A stretch of DNA of 64,000 nucleotides from Merluccius polli (GCA_030340625.1 JAOPHQ010006591.1:62317-126316), one strand, 5' to 3'. Numbered from the stretch's first letter, positions 28,705 through 41,520 are shown. The notes: generated by a model not told the origin, from the letters alone. Numbers and translations are program-made.

Positions 28705-30969
28705 TCAAACCGAAAGTGCATCTCTAAAGAACTGAAACAACGTACTAACTGATACTGTGGACACAGAATCCTCATCTACTACTTGCTCATTCATCTGACA
28801 AATAAGGCGTTGGGGAAGCTTCATAGAACTACGATCCCTGAGACCATAACGGCCAGGCTGTGTGCAAACCACCTGAGCTAGAGGGCCTGGAATGTCATCG
28901 TCTGGACAGTCAGTGTCAGGAATGGCTGTCTCAGGGGCGTTAGTGTCCGGGGAGTCAATGTCTGTAGGGTTACTGTCAGGAGGGGACATGTCAGCAGCGT
29001 CGGTGTCCAAAGGGGTCTCATCTGGACGAACAGCTTCAGGAGGGGTCACGTCTGTGTCAGGGACTATGCCTTCAGAGCACTGTGGTGGGCCTTCCGCACC
29101 ATCGACAGCAGCATGGTCAACATCTTCTGCAGGCATTTGTTGACTGTCCTGACTGGAAGCGGCGACTGAGAGAGAGTCAGACTGGGCAACATCAGACCTC
29201 CGGTCAAGCAAGTCATCCTCCTCTTCCGAATGGGCTTCCTCTCCACCTGTCTGCATCAGCCAGTTGACTGTACGTACATCACTGTCCTCCATCATGTCAG
29301 GCACATCAGGACATGCATCACTACCGTGCGCAGCTACGTCACATTCTGAGTGTCCGGCCTCACTGTCCACACCTCTCTTGCAAGGCAGAAAGCTGACAGA
29401 GAGTAGTAGATTCCGGTGAATGACTCTCTCTCTGCCTGTCAGGCAATCCTTGACTCTGCAGACATTGAGTTCAGGTCTGACTGAGATGACTTCATATGGG
29501 GTCGACTCCCACTTGTCTGCAACCTTGCGTTTTCCTGGCACACCTCTGTTGGCGATCAACACTCTGTCTCCAACGACGAGGGGTGAGCCCTTGACCTTGC
29601 GGTTGTACAGCTTGGCGTGGCGAGTCTGTTCCTTGAGACTGTTCCTCTGCACAATCTGAGCAGCTTCATGCAGATCCTTCTTCAGGTGGGACACGAAGTC
29701 CGAGTGGCTGACAACAGTGTCACTGGTGAGAGCATGCTGAAACATGACGTCGACAGGGAGACGAGGGATTCTCCCAAACACTAAGTAGAAGGGTGCAAAC
29801 CCTGTCGTCTCATGCTCTGTGCAGTTGTAGCAGAAGGTGAGTTGCTGCAGCATTTGTGGCCACTTTGCTTTGGACTGAAGGGGAAGAGACCTAATCATAT
29901 TTCCCAAGGTCCTATTAAATCGCTCTGTGACACCATTTCCCATGGGGTGATATGGAGTCGTATGGGATTTCTGCACCCCAGCCATCTCTAGAAGCTCCTT
30001 GATCAGCTTGCTCTCAAAATTGGCTCCCTGGTCCGAATGGATACGCCGAGGAAAGCCATAAATGAGAAAGAAGTCATTCCAGAGACGACGAGCGACCTGC
30101 TTGGCAGTCTGATTCTTGCACGGAAAGGCGTGTGCCATCTTGGAGAAATGATCAGTCACAACTAGAACATCCACAGACTTGTTCCCTTGCTCAGCAGTCC
30201 AAAAGTCTATGCAGACCAACTCCATAGGTTCAGAGGTGACAAGGTTCTTGAGTGGCGCACGGCTGTGTGGCTCAGGTGTCTTCCCTACTATGCAGCGCTG
30301 GCAGGACTGAACATAGTTCACAACATCACGTTCCATGCCACTCCAGAAGAATCGTTGCCTCACCAGAGACAAGGTACGATGCTGGCCTTGGTGACCTGCT
30401 GAGTCGTGGAGACCTTGGAGGACTTTCCGCTTCAATGAGTCAGGTACTATGAATTGGAAGATCTTTTTGTCCATCTGGGGATCTTTCCTGATCTTGTACA
30501 GCATGCCATTCTGTATGGTTAGTCTACTCCAATGCTTCAGCAGCTTGATCACGCCACGTGACTCAACAGCTCTCTCACGTTTGGTAGGTCTCTTGTGTCT
30601 CTGTACAAAGTACACAACCCTGCTTATCGTGCTATCTTGCTCTTGTCGACCGACGAGCTGGCTCTGAGGGAGTGCAGCAGACTGGTCTTCCTTCTGCAGA
30701 AGACTGAAGGCAGCATCTGTCCCAATCACGTGACTCACACCGCCAGTGGACTGAGCATTGAGGATGGCAGCGACTTCTTCTGGTGCAACTGAGCCTCTGG
30801 TGTCGGGCGTAACGGCCCCCCACACTGGCTCGTCCGATGCTTCACCACCGTCATCCACAACAGCCTGACAGTTGTTGGACACTCTGAACACCTCTTGTAC
30901 GGTTCTGTCAGTCACACCGTTGACCAGGTCCAACAGCGAGGCTCGGTGACAAGGCGATGACCCACACAC
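28705..30969 (-). pseudogene. Gypsy A pol, integrase part
   Basis: The integrase has an HHCC zinc domain (H...GHQGQH...CQRC), a catalytic core with CIDFW, HSDQG and GVTERFNR carrying the D, D and E, and a C-terminal GPY/F-like region around KWESTPYEV. A long acidic tail rich in Asp/Pro/Thr repeats ends with RYGLRDRSS, common in fish Gypsy Pol. Integrase inserts the DNA copy into the genome. In copy A this frame is separated from the RT frame by a 7-bp deletion near 30945; in copy B the two are joined. The first residues of the listed span are out of frame. Confidence 0.88.
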
Positions 30970-33608
30970 GACTGGACAAACGGCTCACGGCTCAAGGCGT
31001 CGGCTACGATGTTCTTTGGGCCGGGAATGTACTTCAGGTCAAAATTGTAAGCAGCGAGCTTCGCCACCCACCGCTGCTCACACGCGTCAAGTTTAGGTTT
31101 GGTTAGAATATATGTCAAGGGGTTATTGTCTGTCCATGTGGTGAAGTGCCTGCCTTTCAACCAGTGGCTGAATTTGTCACATACTGCCCATTTCAAGGCA
31201 AGAAATTCAAGGCGGTGTGCAGGGTAGTTCAACTGGGAGCGAGAAAGCGTTCTACTCGCAAAGGCAACAGGTCTGGCTACTTTTCCACCAGGCGGCAGTT
31301 GCGACAGGACAGCTCCAATCCCATCAAAGGATGCGTCGACAGCCAGAATGAACGGGGCATTGAAATCCGGGTGGGCTAGAGTGACACTTGTCATGAGGTC
31401 GTGTTTCAGTGTCTCGAATGCATTCTGGCATGCGTCGGACCAGTCAGCAGGAGTCAGTTTCACAGGACCTCCTTTCTTCACAGGTTTGCGACCTCTCTTG
31501 TGCTTGCGCTGAGCACCAGGTTCAACTGTGAGCCTGAACAGCGGCTTAGCCTTCGCAGAACATGCCTCGATGAAACTCTGATAGTACATCACCATGCCTA
31601 GAAACGATCTGATTTTACTAGGGCAAGGCGTTTTCCCATCGGACTCCATGAGTCCTGTGACTTGTAGATCATTTATGGCTCTCACTTTTTCAGGGTCTGT
31701 TCGAACCCCATCTTCACTGATGACGTGCCCAAGAAACTTCACAGTCCTTCTGAGGAAGAAGCACTTCTTGGGTGCGAGCTTAAGGTTGTGCTCCTTGAGG
31801 CGTGCAAACACCATCTCTAGGCGTCTGAGTGCAACTTCCTCTGTAGGTGCAAATACCATCAGATCGTCGAGGTAACACAACAGACTCGTGAAATTCTTGT
31901 CACCGAATATGGACATCATCATCCTCATGAAGGTAGCTGGACTATTGCAAAGACCTTGAGGGAGATGGTTATATTCATGAAGTCCGAAGGGCGATGAGAA
32001 TGCTGTATACTTCCTATCATCAGGGTGCAAGGGGACGTTATAGAAGCCTGATGTCAGGTCCATCGTGGAGAAAAGAGCATTTCCACCAAGTGCGGCTAGA
32101 GCATCTGCTTGATGCGGCAGTGGGTAAGCATCCTTCACAGTTCTTGCATTGAGCCATCTGAAGTCAGTGCATACTCTGAGGTCTCCATTCCGCTTCCATA
32201 CAAGAACGAGTGCAGATGCATATTCACTGCTCGACTTCTGAATAATGCCTTTTTCTTCCATCTCATTCAGAGTCGTTCTCAGTTTCTCATACTGGCTTGG
32301 TGGTATGCGTCTGTAAGGCAGACGGAACGGCTTGTCGTCAACAAGGTGGATGCGATGCACAAACTCTTTAGCCTCTCCGCAGTCCATCTTGTGTCTGGAG
32401 AAGATTGCCTCATACTGCTCAATGATGTGAACAAGCTTGTCTTTCCACTGCAGTGACACTTCGCATGACTTCAGATCAATGTCTTGCAGTCCCAGAGCCT
32501 CCAGTGCACGCACCATGTCCTCTTCTGACCTCAAATGCACATCTTCGCTCTGCACACACTGCATGTTGCACTTGACCTCCTCTGCTTTAGGCAGGTCCTC
32601 TACTGCTATACAGGGGGACACATCTGCGATCTTGGCGTTCCTTCTCAGCACCACAGTTCTGTCTGTAGGATTAATAACTTTAACAGGCACCCATCGATCT
32701 CCCCAAAGTGGAGTAATAACTCTTCCAACAAGGATTTGTTTGGGTCTGGCTTTAGACTGGGTTGGCTCAACGACCACAGTACTGCCTACTGACATCACAG
32801 CCGACTCAGGTAACTTGCCCCAGACAAGGTGCTCGCTCTGTGGTTTCAGTGTCACACAACTCTTGACTTTCACTGTTCCCACCTTATCTGGAATGCATTC
32901 ACCTCTCCATCTCTCTGTGTTGGAAAGCAGCGACAGGAATTGGCAGTGGTCATCAGTCTGACCATTGTCTGGTGAGGAAACTAGCCTCCAGTAGCCGTCA
33001 GTGCTCTTCAGTTGAGTTAGAATATGCTTGATAGCATTGCTGCCGAGGATCATTTGTTCTGTCTGGCCAGGAACGACCATTACTGGAACGACCATCCTGC
33101 ATCCGTAAACGGTGACATCAAGGTCATACATGTCTTTGGGGGAAACGCGGTGTCCTCCGCAGCCTACAATGACATAATCATCAGCTGTGTCTCTTGTCAT
33201 GTCAGGGTATTGCTGCAGCAGGGACTCAACAGCAGATTCACTTATTGTACAGGCCATCGACCCGCTGTCCAACAGCGCTTTGAAAGTGGGGCCATTCTTC
33301 ACAAGTACAGGTGTGTAGAACAAGCTGTCAGTCTCTGCTATCCTTTGGGATCCCTGAAAGATCAGTTTCTTGGATGAGGTTATTGTACTGCCAATATAAC
33401 TGCTATGTGACTCATAGAGGAATCCAATATCCAGCATGTCGGGTTCCTCATAACTGGTGGGAGGTTCAATTAGCCGATCTGCACAGTCCTCCTCAGTGTA
33501 CAGACCGGTCAGTTTTCCTGAGGCTGTGCAGTGGTCCTCCTTGCTGGACAGTAACGGCGCGAATGGCCTGGAGCATAACACTTGAAGCAGAGCCTCTTCT
33601 CCCGGCAA
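30912..33608 (-). pseudogene. Gypsy A pol, protease-RT-RNase H part
   Basis: 898 residues. Protease active site LLDSGS at about residue 113; RT with VCTDFRWLN, FSTMDLTSGF and the catalytic YLDDL; RNase H with AVDASFDG and WTDNNPLTYI; then the tether ending YIPGPKNIVADALSREP. It overlaps the gag frame by 100 bp in the -1 frame, which suggests a -1 ribosomal frameshift; CAGGAAAACTGA at the gag stop is a possible but non-canonical site. The frame ends early in RCWTWSTV because of the 7-bp deletion, so RT and integrase are not made as one protein. Confidence 0.9.
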
Positions 33609-34874
33609 TGAGAGAAGGCACTGTGACCATCATCTTTGCAAATAATGCATGGCACGTCAGTGAACCCGTCAACTCTGTCCTCAGGACGCCTGGGTGGAGC
33701 TCGTCTCCTCACTTGTGACTGGTCAGGGGTCCCACGCAGCAGAACCTTCTCCAACATAGCCATCACTTCCGCTAGGGGGACATACTGAGGACTCTGGGTC
33801 TGAGGTGGCACGTGACCACTGTGGCCAGGGGCCGGGCTATGGCTCACCTCAGCTGTGTGTACTGCAACGTCCATCCTCTTCACAGCATGTACCGGGGGAG
33901 TTGCATTGCAGCTCATCTCGGCATGGTACTCGTTCAGCACCTCCAGTAGTTCACATGCTGACCACTTCTCTATGGTCTTGGACCTGAAAGTGAGGGCCAG
34001 GTCTTTGCAGGGACAGTTTCTAATAAACATGCGAGTCACCTCCATTTCAGGGTTGTCCAGCGTCTTTCCCTGCTCTCTCAGACAGTCAATGGCAAGGTCA
34101 GCTGCTCTGTTTAGTCTCAGCCAGTAGTCATAGGGGTCTTCCTGGTCTTTAGGCAAAGTCGAGTAAAAGTCAGCTAAAGGGACAGCAGAGTACCTAGTAC
34201 AGCTAAAGTGTTTTCTGAGGAGACCATAAATCATGTCGGGCTGAGCATGCATATCAATGTTACTGTTCCTAATGCCAAACTTCACTACATCTTTAGCTTT
34301 TCCCCTCAAATGCACAAGGATTTCCTCAGCCTGCTCTTCGACTCTCACATTACTCTTTTTCATGAATGCTCTCATCAGATCTTCCCATTCATGCACCTTG
34401 ATTGAATCTGACCCATCTCCTACAAACGATGGTGGTTCCTTAACCTTCCTCTGTGTGACAACCTGAACCTGAGATACATCAGACACACGGCTAGGCTGAC
34501 TCAGTGTGCTTGTCACATTCTGTGTGACAGTTAAATCAGGAGCTACTGTGTTGTGTGACTGCATACGCGACATGATGCTGTCAGCTAATTGATGGCCTAT
34601 CTCCTGAATGACAGTCCTCATCTGGTCAGCTACACTCTCAGGGTTGTCACTAATAGGATTTGGCGTAGACGTGACTTGAGGCAAATGGGAGCTAGTGTGC
34701 TGGTTAGCTGCATCATGGACGCTAGTATTAGAAACTGCCTCTAATGAGGGCAAATCAACACCTGGGGTAAAACTATCAACAGGAAAGGGGATAGGAGTAG
34801 GCATACCCCTGCCTCTGCCAACATGAGTGGGTGTGCCAAACCGTGGGAAAAAGCTGATTACTCTGAATAGACAT
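33509..34874 (-). CDS. Gypsy A gag
   Basis: A Gag with a capsid-like helical middle (KEPPSFVGDG ... WEDLMRAFMKK ... YDYWLRLNRAADLA) and two zinc knuckles at the end: CIICKDDGHSAFSHC and CFKCYAPGHSRRYC. The likely native start is the ATG at 34874, by comparison with copy B (MSIQSN). Copy A has one extra A in the run near 34850, so the long open frame here is entered from an upstream ATG at 34915 instead. Gag packages the element RNA. Confidence 0.85.
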
Positions 34875-35174
34875 GTTTCAAAATGTCTGGCACAAAACAG
34901 TACGGTCCACCCCAATATATGAAATCATCAATAGGAAAACAGCAAATAAATCAAAACGGTAAAATAAATCAGCAATCTGTGTGACACGTTACTGCTATGC
35001 AACATACAATTATCCGTGCCACTGTGACACACTTTACAGTGTACAGTAATGAGTTTCACTGCAATTTTTTTGCTACCCTTGTAAACTGTGAACCTGCAAA
35101 TACTGTGAACTGGCTGCTTCATGGAGCGATGTGGTAGGCAGGACGGTCAGCGGTTCGACGAGCTTGATAGAAGC

Positions 35175-35192
35175 ATCCGGGTCACGGCACCA
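35175..35192 (-). other. Primer binding site of Gypsy A (tRNA-His)
   Basis: ATCCGGGTCACGGCACCA on the plus strand equals the 3' end of tRNA-His including CCA, with one mismatch (GGG for GAG). It is one base from the 5' LTR. Confidence 0.8.
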
Positions 35193-35193
35193 A

Positions 35194-36039
35194 TGTGACT
35201 GTTGTGTACCCGCCCCGCCAAGAACCCACACACAGGCTGGATTGGATGATGTTATTCTTTATGGTAGCTGCAATGAGTGGTAGACACACACACACAAAAC
35301 ATGTGGTTCAGCACCTCCACCGGATTTTACGTCCCAAGCAGAGAACTGAAAGACTGCCCAAGTACATTACATCTTAATTTCTTTTTTTACAATTACATGA
35401 AATGCATTTTAAGATGTGAATACTTTTTAACATGTGATCGTATAGTGGACAATATATTCTTAACTTGTTTTTTAACAAACATCATCCTTTTTTATATATT
35501 TATGAAATAATGCAAGGCGCAACATCAAATAAATAATTAAACTGTATAACGGCACCCACTAGTGGTGACCATCAAATTTAACAGGCCACGTTGTCCCCCT
35601 TGTTAAACATGGCGGACATTTTGAATCCGAAACACGTCTTGACACATTAAACACACAGTGCAACAATTATTACCTGCAATGAGTGGTAGACACACACACA
35701 CAAAACATGTGGTTCAGCACCTCCACCGGATTTTACGTCTACAGGGGAAATAACATTTACTTCAGTGCAAAATACTACTACTAATAATACTAACGTGAGC
35801 AACAACCAATGCAATTACATGACTCGTTAGCTTTAGTGTAATTTATACAGAGCAACATCAGACCGTGGCTTACCCCAAGCAGAGAACTGAAAGACTGCTA
35901 AGAGTATCCGAGTTGCGGTCATATATATAGACTTTTAGGTACCAGTAGATGGCGCAACTGAACCTCTCATTGCAGGGCAAAGCAATATACAGGCAGGAAT
36001 TTCAATAAAATAATCAAAGTATTTCTTATACCCGTTACA
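35194..36039 (-). repeat. 5' LTR of Gypsy copy A (846 bp, with internal extra segment)
   Basis: Starts and ends like the 440-bp LTR. After GGATTTTACGT it jumps to the later LTR block CCCAAGCAGAGAACTGAAAG, then has about 310 bp of unique AT-rich DNA, then repeats the early block from CTGCAATGAGTGG and runs through the full LTR. It is therefore a partly duplicated LTR with unique filler. Confidence 0.88.
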
Positions 36040-36053
36040 TATATATATATAGG

Positions 36054-36133
<80 letters not shown>
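36040..36133. repeat. (TA)n microsatellite, Gypsy A target
   Basis: TA array at the right edge of the Gypsy, continuous with the shorter TA tract left of it. Confidence 0.95.
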
Positions 36134-36135
<2 letters not shown>

Positions 36136-36387
36136 CTAACACACCTTGTCTTATCGTACAGGTATAATGTTCGCGTTGTGGCGTCGCGTCGTTTCAACCA
36201 GCTTCACCTGAACGAGTCACGTGGTTTCCTGTCAACCAGCGGCGCTTCACTGTGTGGCCACAGGGGGCGCTGCAACCCCACTGATCTCCTCAGTCCATGT
36301 GAGTACTGTCAAACGCTGGACTGAGACTTAGATGACCTCCATACTGTCCAAACATAACAGTAGACCACACGCACACACGCCCACGCG

Positions 36388-36420
<33 letters not shown>

Positions 36421-36676
36421 GTTTATAGCAGCTATAACTTGATGATTTTGGGCGAGGAAATGCAAATCATTTGAAAGGTTTTGAATTGTCAACAGTTACA
36501 GGAGCTGCACTCTTCTGTCACTCTGTCTGTCCATCATCCATTCATCATCCATTCATCATCCATTCATCAGTTCAGACTGTTGTTCTCAGAGTAAAACAGA
36601 AAGCTCTGGGGTTTGGCTGTCAGACATGTGATCTCCGGACGCTAGTGAGGAAGCTCATAACACACACACACACACG

Positions 36677-36767
<91 letters not shown>

Positions 36768-36898
36768 TAATGTCTGTGTAGGCTCAATATCGCATGAACT
36801 CAACGCAAATGAATCAAAAGTGACACTAAAGATGACTCCTATAACTGCGTGTTCGTGTACTTCGGTTATTTTCACCTGACCGTCGCGGTTCCGCTTCA
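36134..36898. other. Cassette spacer upstream of gene 3
   Basis: Conserved segment 36134-36350 (also 4800-5030 and 61487-61715) including GGCCACAGGGGGCGCTG; (CA)n at 36361-36420 and 36660-36765; ATCCATTC repeats near 36528-36567. No gene. Confidence 0.7.
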
Positions 36899-36960
36899 CC
36901 TGGAAACTGATGACGCTGCAGCCTTCCTGGGTTTCTATTGGCTGAGGCCGTCCCTATATG
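36899..36960 (+). promoter_or_regulatory. Class I SXY-type promoter, gene 3
   Basis: X1/X2-like CCTGGAAACTGATGACGCTG at 36899-36918, Y-box ATTGG at 36937-36941, CTATATG at 36954-36960. Intact compared with gene 1. Confidence 0.75.
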
Positions 36961-37106
36961 TGCTGTGCGGTAGTGTTGTTGTGCTCAGACAGCAGCAGCC
37001 CGCTGCTCCACCACGTCTCCTCATCAGGTGTGTTGCTGTGGAGACGGCAGGATGAAGGCAGGAGGACTAGTCGTGCTGCTGGGACTCTGTCACGGTGTCT
37101 CTTCAG

Positions 37107-38103
37107 GTGAGACTGCTTCACAGTCTGTCTTCTGGGTCACAACTGTCTTCGGTTCCTGAAGACACTCGGGTTTTTACTGGCCTTATATTTCCTGCGTCAT
37201 CGGAAAATGCGTTTGGTGTGCGGTCTCAAATGTGGCCAATGAATCCACAAGAGGATTCATAACTGACTTGTTCCGCTATTTAAACCATTTTATGAGAAAT
37301 GATTTTGCGTTGTGTTCCGACCGACTTTATTTTTGGGTCCGAAGTGACGAAACGAAAGTGAAACTTATGATGAAAGTTACCGTCAATTCTGATCGGTACT
37401 GACGGACATTAACGTCCAGTTCACAGCCGATTCATGTCTAGTTTTTAATTTTTAATCAACTATTTTATTAACACTCAGATGTGTTTCATTCGCAGCTATT
37501 TCAGGACCACATTCATATTGTTGGATCCTACTGAACTTGAACTATTTATCAATTCATATGATCATAGATATTTATATACGAGTGTTTGACAAGAAAAGCG
37601 TTACACATTAAATGTTCACCTTATCGACAGAAGACACATTTAATCTCACTATAAATCATTCTGGATTTCAAATCCTTAACAATGTAAATATGTATTTAAT
37701 TAAAATGCGCAGGTGAATTAAGGAATATACTGATACGGTCAGAATGAAACATTGAGTTGAAACGATGTCAAATCACTGTTAGTGTGCAAGATTAAAATGA
37801 AGCTGTTTGTGTTTTAGTTGAAGCGTTTGGATGGCAGCGTTGTACTGTAACCTGTTGACATGTCAATAAAGTTAAAACAAAACCTCCCGAAATACCTGTA
37901 GCCAGGGGGCGGGGCTACATGCTGGGAGGGGACAGGGGCGGGGCTACATGCTGGGGGAGGGGGCGGGGCTATATGTGGGTGCGGGGCTACATGCTGGGGG
38001 GGGGCAGGGGGCGGGGCTATATGCTGGGAGGGGCCATGTGCCTGTCTCTCTGACCGTGATGTACAGTTTTAACCTGTCTGTCTGTCTGTCTGTCTGTCTA
38101 CAG
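37107..38103 (+). other. Intron 1 of gene 3
   Basis: As in gene 2, with four GGGGCGGGGCTACATGCTGG-type units (37905-38030) and a short (TGTC)n before the acceptor. No coding signal. Confidence 0.8.
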
Positions 38104-38377
38104 TGATTCACTCTCTGAAGTATTTCGAAACGGCGTCGTCTGGAGTCTCAAACTTCCCAGAGTTTGTGGGTGTTGGGATGGTGGATGAACTTCAGTTTAT
38201 TTACTATGACAGCAACAGCCAGAAAGCAGAATTCAAACAGTCCTGGATGGACCAGGCCACCAGAGATGACCCACAATACCTGGAGGGGCAAACTGGACTC
38301 TATCTGAGTCTCCAGCAGACCAACAAAGTCAACATTGAGATTGCGAAGCGGCGCTTCAACCAGACAGGAGGTATGTT

Positions 38378-38380
<3 letters not shown>

Positions 38381-38461
<81 letters not shown>

Positions 38462-39083
38462 GGCATCCCATAATACTCCTAGAGCAGCACTCACACACAG
38501 AGCGGCAGTGGCAGTGTCCTGGTGAGACAGTCTGCAGAATATTATGGGATGGATGAGGTGATGCAGCAGCTTCAGGAGACCTGTAGTGGTTTATTACACA
38601 GTAATGCTGCAGTACATCAACAGTGTTACCTTTACACTACTTCATCACTACTCATATTATGGGATGCTCAACAGGAGTTCACCTGCAGGCAGACAGGTAA
38701 CCTACAGACAGTTAACCTACAGACAGTTAACCTCCAGACAAACAGTTAACCTAAACACAGACAGTTAGCCTCCAGACAGACAGGTAACCTACAGATAGTT
38801 CACAGGTAACCTACAGACAGGTAACCTCCAGACAGACTGTTAAGCACCAGACAGACAGTTAACCTACAGACAGTTATCCTTCAGAGAGACAGTTTTTCTG
38901 CAGACACCTACAGACAGACAGGTAACCTACAGACAGACGGCTAACCTACAGACAGACAGGTAACCTACAGACAGACAGCTAACCTACAGACAATTAGCTT
39001 CCAGACAGACAGGTAACATACAGAGAGTTAGCCTCCAGAGAGACAGTTATTCTACAGACAGTTAATCTACAGACAGACAGTTA

Positions 39084-39170
<87 letters not shown>
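38381..39170. repeat. Intron 2 repeats of gene 3
   Basis: (CA)n at 38381-38457, unique part, degenerate CAGACAGTTAACC array (38695-39085), (TC)n at 39087-39170 up to the exon 3 acceptor. Confidence 0.9.
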
Positions 39171-39172
<2 letters not shown>

Positions 39173-39478
39173 GTGTCCACATGGTTCAGGTGATGACTGG
39201 TTGTGAGTGGGATGATGAGGATGATACCACTGATGGTTATCTCCAGTTTGGTTATGATGGGGAGGACTTCCTAGTGTTGGACCTGAAGAACCTGAGATGG
39301 ATCGCTCCAACACCACAGGCTTTCATCACCAAACTGAGATTGGATCAGAATAGAGCTGAGTTAGAATACAATAAGAACTACTACAACAAGGTGTGTGTTG
39401 ACTGGCTGAAGAAGTACCTGGACTATGGGAAGAGCACTCTGCAGAGAACAGGTAGTCACATGACCCGGTGGGCCCAGG

Positions 39479-39936
39479 CATAGATATATATAGAGCACTA
39501 GACGCCTCGTCCGCCTTGCTGGCCAACGGAGTCGAACGTCCGCACATGGCGGCCATCTGACTCCAGGCGGCTCGGTCCCCCATAACGTGTTGTAGTGGTA
39601 CTTTTAGATAACCAGAACTTGCTCAAATTTCATCCGATTTTCAAACGGTTTGGTTTGTTATAAACGTCAAAGATGTAGTTATGACACTGCATAATAAAAA
39701 ATAATAATAATAAAAAATAAAAAATAGAATAAGGTTCTAAAATAGGTAGATTACAATATTTCCTGTTACAAATAGGCTATAAGAAAGGCTGCATGTTGAA
39801 ATCCCCCATCCTGGACAGAGATCTTGCCTGTGGTGAGACGCCTGTGGTCGACCGTCTTGCCTGGAGTAAGATGGCCGACCTGTGAGGACGTTCTAGACTC
39901 CGCCGTAACACATCTAGTGTTCTATATATATCTATG
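39479..39936. mobile_element. MITE in intron 3 of gene 3
   Basis: Third copy of the 458-bp element, with GGCCCAGG duplications at 39471-39478 and 39937-39944. Confidence 0.8.
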
Positions 39937-39944
39937 GGCCCAGG

Positions 39945-40543
39945 TACTAGGCTTGCCGCGGTAGTCGCTGTTACCGGGGCAACGCGGTGTTCGGACATAC
40001 GCCGATGAGATCACTTGTTGAATACAAACAAAACCCATTTGGTTATTTTCCGCGTTGTTTGTTTGCTTGTTTGTTTCTTTAACGGGGACAACGCCGGGAC
40101 GCGCCCAGAAAAGCACATTTTGGCCGAATCCCTTCAGTTAAGAACGGCTCCTTCATTTGATTTGACTCAACCGCCGCCGTCGGAAAGACGCCTGGACAGG
40201 CGATGCCGTCTGTTTGATTTCCTTTTAACAGCCGACTTTGTTTCTCACTGTCAAAATAAACATTTCCTTTATTTGGTTTATTCCAAAACGTTTGGAAATG
40301 TTAAATCTTTGTTCTGAAATTAGTGACGATTATGACCACGACCCTCCCGACATATGTACTGTTTACTGTTACTACTGACACTTAAGTACTGTTTAACCCA
40401 CAGAAATACTGTTGACACTTTAGTACAGTTTAACCCACAGAAATACTTTTGATACTTAAGTACATTTTATTTGAGCTACTTGAGTACTACTTTGATATTC
40501 TCTCTCTCTCTCTCTCCTCTCTCTCTCCTCTCTCTCTCTCTCC

Positions 40544-40574
<31 letters not shown>

Positions 40575-40576
40575 AG
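39945..40576 (+). other. Rest of intron 3 of gene 3
   Basis: Unique part, about two 37-bp ACTTAAGTAC units (40380-40470), then TC-rich and C-tract sequence to the acceptor. Confidence 0.8.
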
Positions 40577-40881
40577 AGCGTCCTGAGGTGTCTCCCCAGT
40601 GGTGTGCCATGCTACAGGCTTCTACCCTGACAGGGTGGTGGTGTTCTGGAGGAGAGACGGCGATGAGCTTTATGAGCATGTGGACCATGGGGAGGTCCTC
40701 CCCAACCCCGACGGGACCTTCCAGGTCAGCGTGGACCTGGACCTGACGTCGGTCCCACGGGAGGACTGGCGGAGGTACGAGTGTGTGGTCCAGCTGAAAG
40801 GCATCGAGGACATCTCTACCCGACTGGACCCGGCCCTCGTCAGGACCAACTGGGGAAAGACCGGCCCTGGAAGGGATGGAG

Positions 40882-41216
40882 GTAGGAACACCTGTCTCAC
40901 CACCTCCACCTGACCTCATCACAACCACTGGTCTACCTGGACACACCTGAAGCCACGTGGTAAACACACCGGACCACGTTGGTGGACCATGTTGGATCGT
41001 GGGTAAATGAGTCGTAGTGAGAGGACAAGGCTAGGATCAGTGTCAGCGGCAGGTCACATGACCCTGAGCTCCAGGAGATTCTGAATATATATATATCATG
41101 TGTGTAGCAGCATGTGTCTGTACACTGACCTGCAGATATGTGGTGAAGTGATGGAAGTACTGTCCAACACGGAGTTTTATCACACACCTCATTTTCTTTT
41201 CTTGGTTTACCTGAAG
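40882..41216 (+). other. Intron 4 of gene 3
   Basis: 335 bp, near identical to genes 1 and 2. No element recognised. Confidence 0.8.
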
Positions 41217-41331
41217 GGGTCAAGAATGACATCACCACCCCCATCATCATCGCTGTTCTCGTCCTCGCTGCTGTTGCTGCTGTTGGTGTTGCTGGAGTCT
41301 TTGTGTACAAGAAGAGGAGCGGTGAGTGAAT

Positions 41332-41478
41332 CACACTATCATCTGATTGGTAGACGTATAATAACATTAGGATGTTTACCACACTATCATCTGATTGGTA
41401 GACGTATAATAACATTAGGATGTTTACCACACTATCATCTGATTGGTAGACGTATAATAACATTAGGATGTTTACCAC
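41332..41478. repeat. 48-bp minisatellite in intron 5 of gene 3, three copies
   Basis: Same unit as in genes 1 and 2 but contracted. Confidence 0.97.
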
Positions 41479-41520
41479 TGTTACACACTCATCATTTCTC
41501 TTCATCCTTAGGTTCAGCCA

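Larger units (their letters stand above)
27997..36039 (-). mobile_element. Ty3/Gypsy LTR retrotransposon, copy A
   Basis: An element of 8.04 kb on the minus strand with LTRs at both ends (TG...CA), a tRNA-His-type primer site beside the right (5') LTR, a purine tract beside the left LTR, and gag-pol in the order gag, protease, RT, RNase H, integrase. It sits in a TA-rich tract, so the 5-bp target duplication cannot be resolved. The body is nearly intact, apart from a 7-bp deletion in pol and an extra A near the gag start. The same insertion occurs in cassette 4 (49781-61389). Confidence 0.93.

Noticed and set aside
28892..30792. Plus-strand frames opposite the Gypsy pol
   Set aside because: Shadows of the minus-strand pol frames.
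36251..36275. CTCF-like GGCCACAGGGGGCGCTG in the spacers
   Set aside because: One base short of the core and mismatched in the first half; conserved only because the cassette is duplicated.
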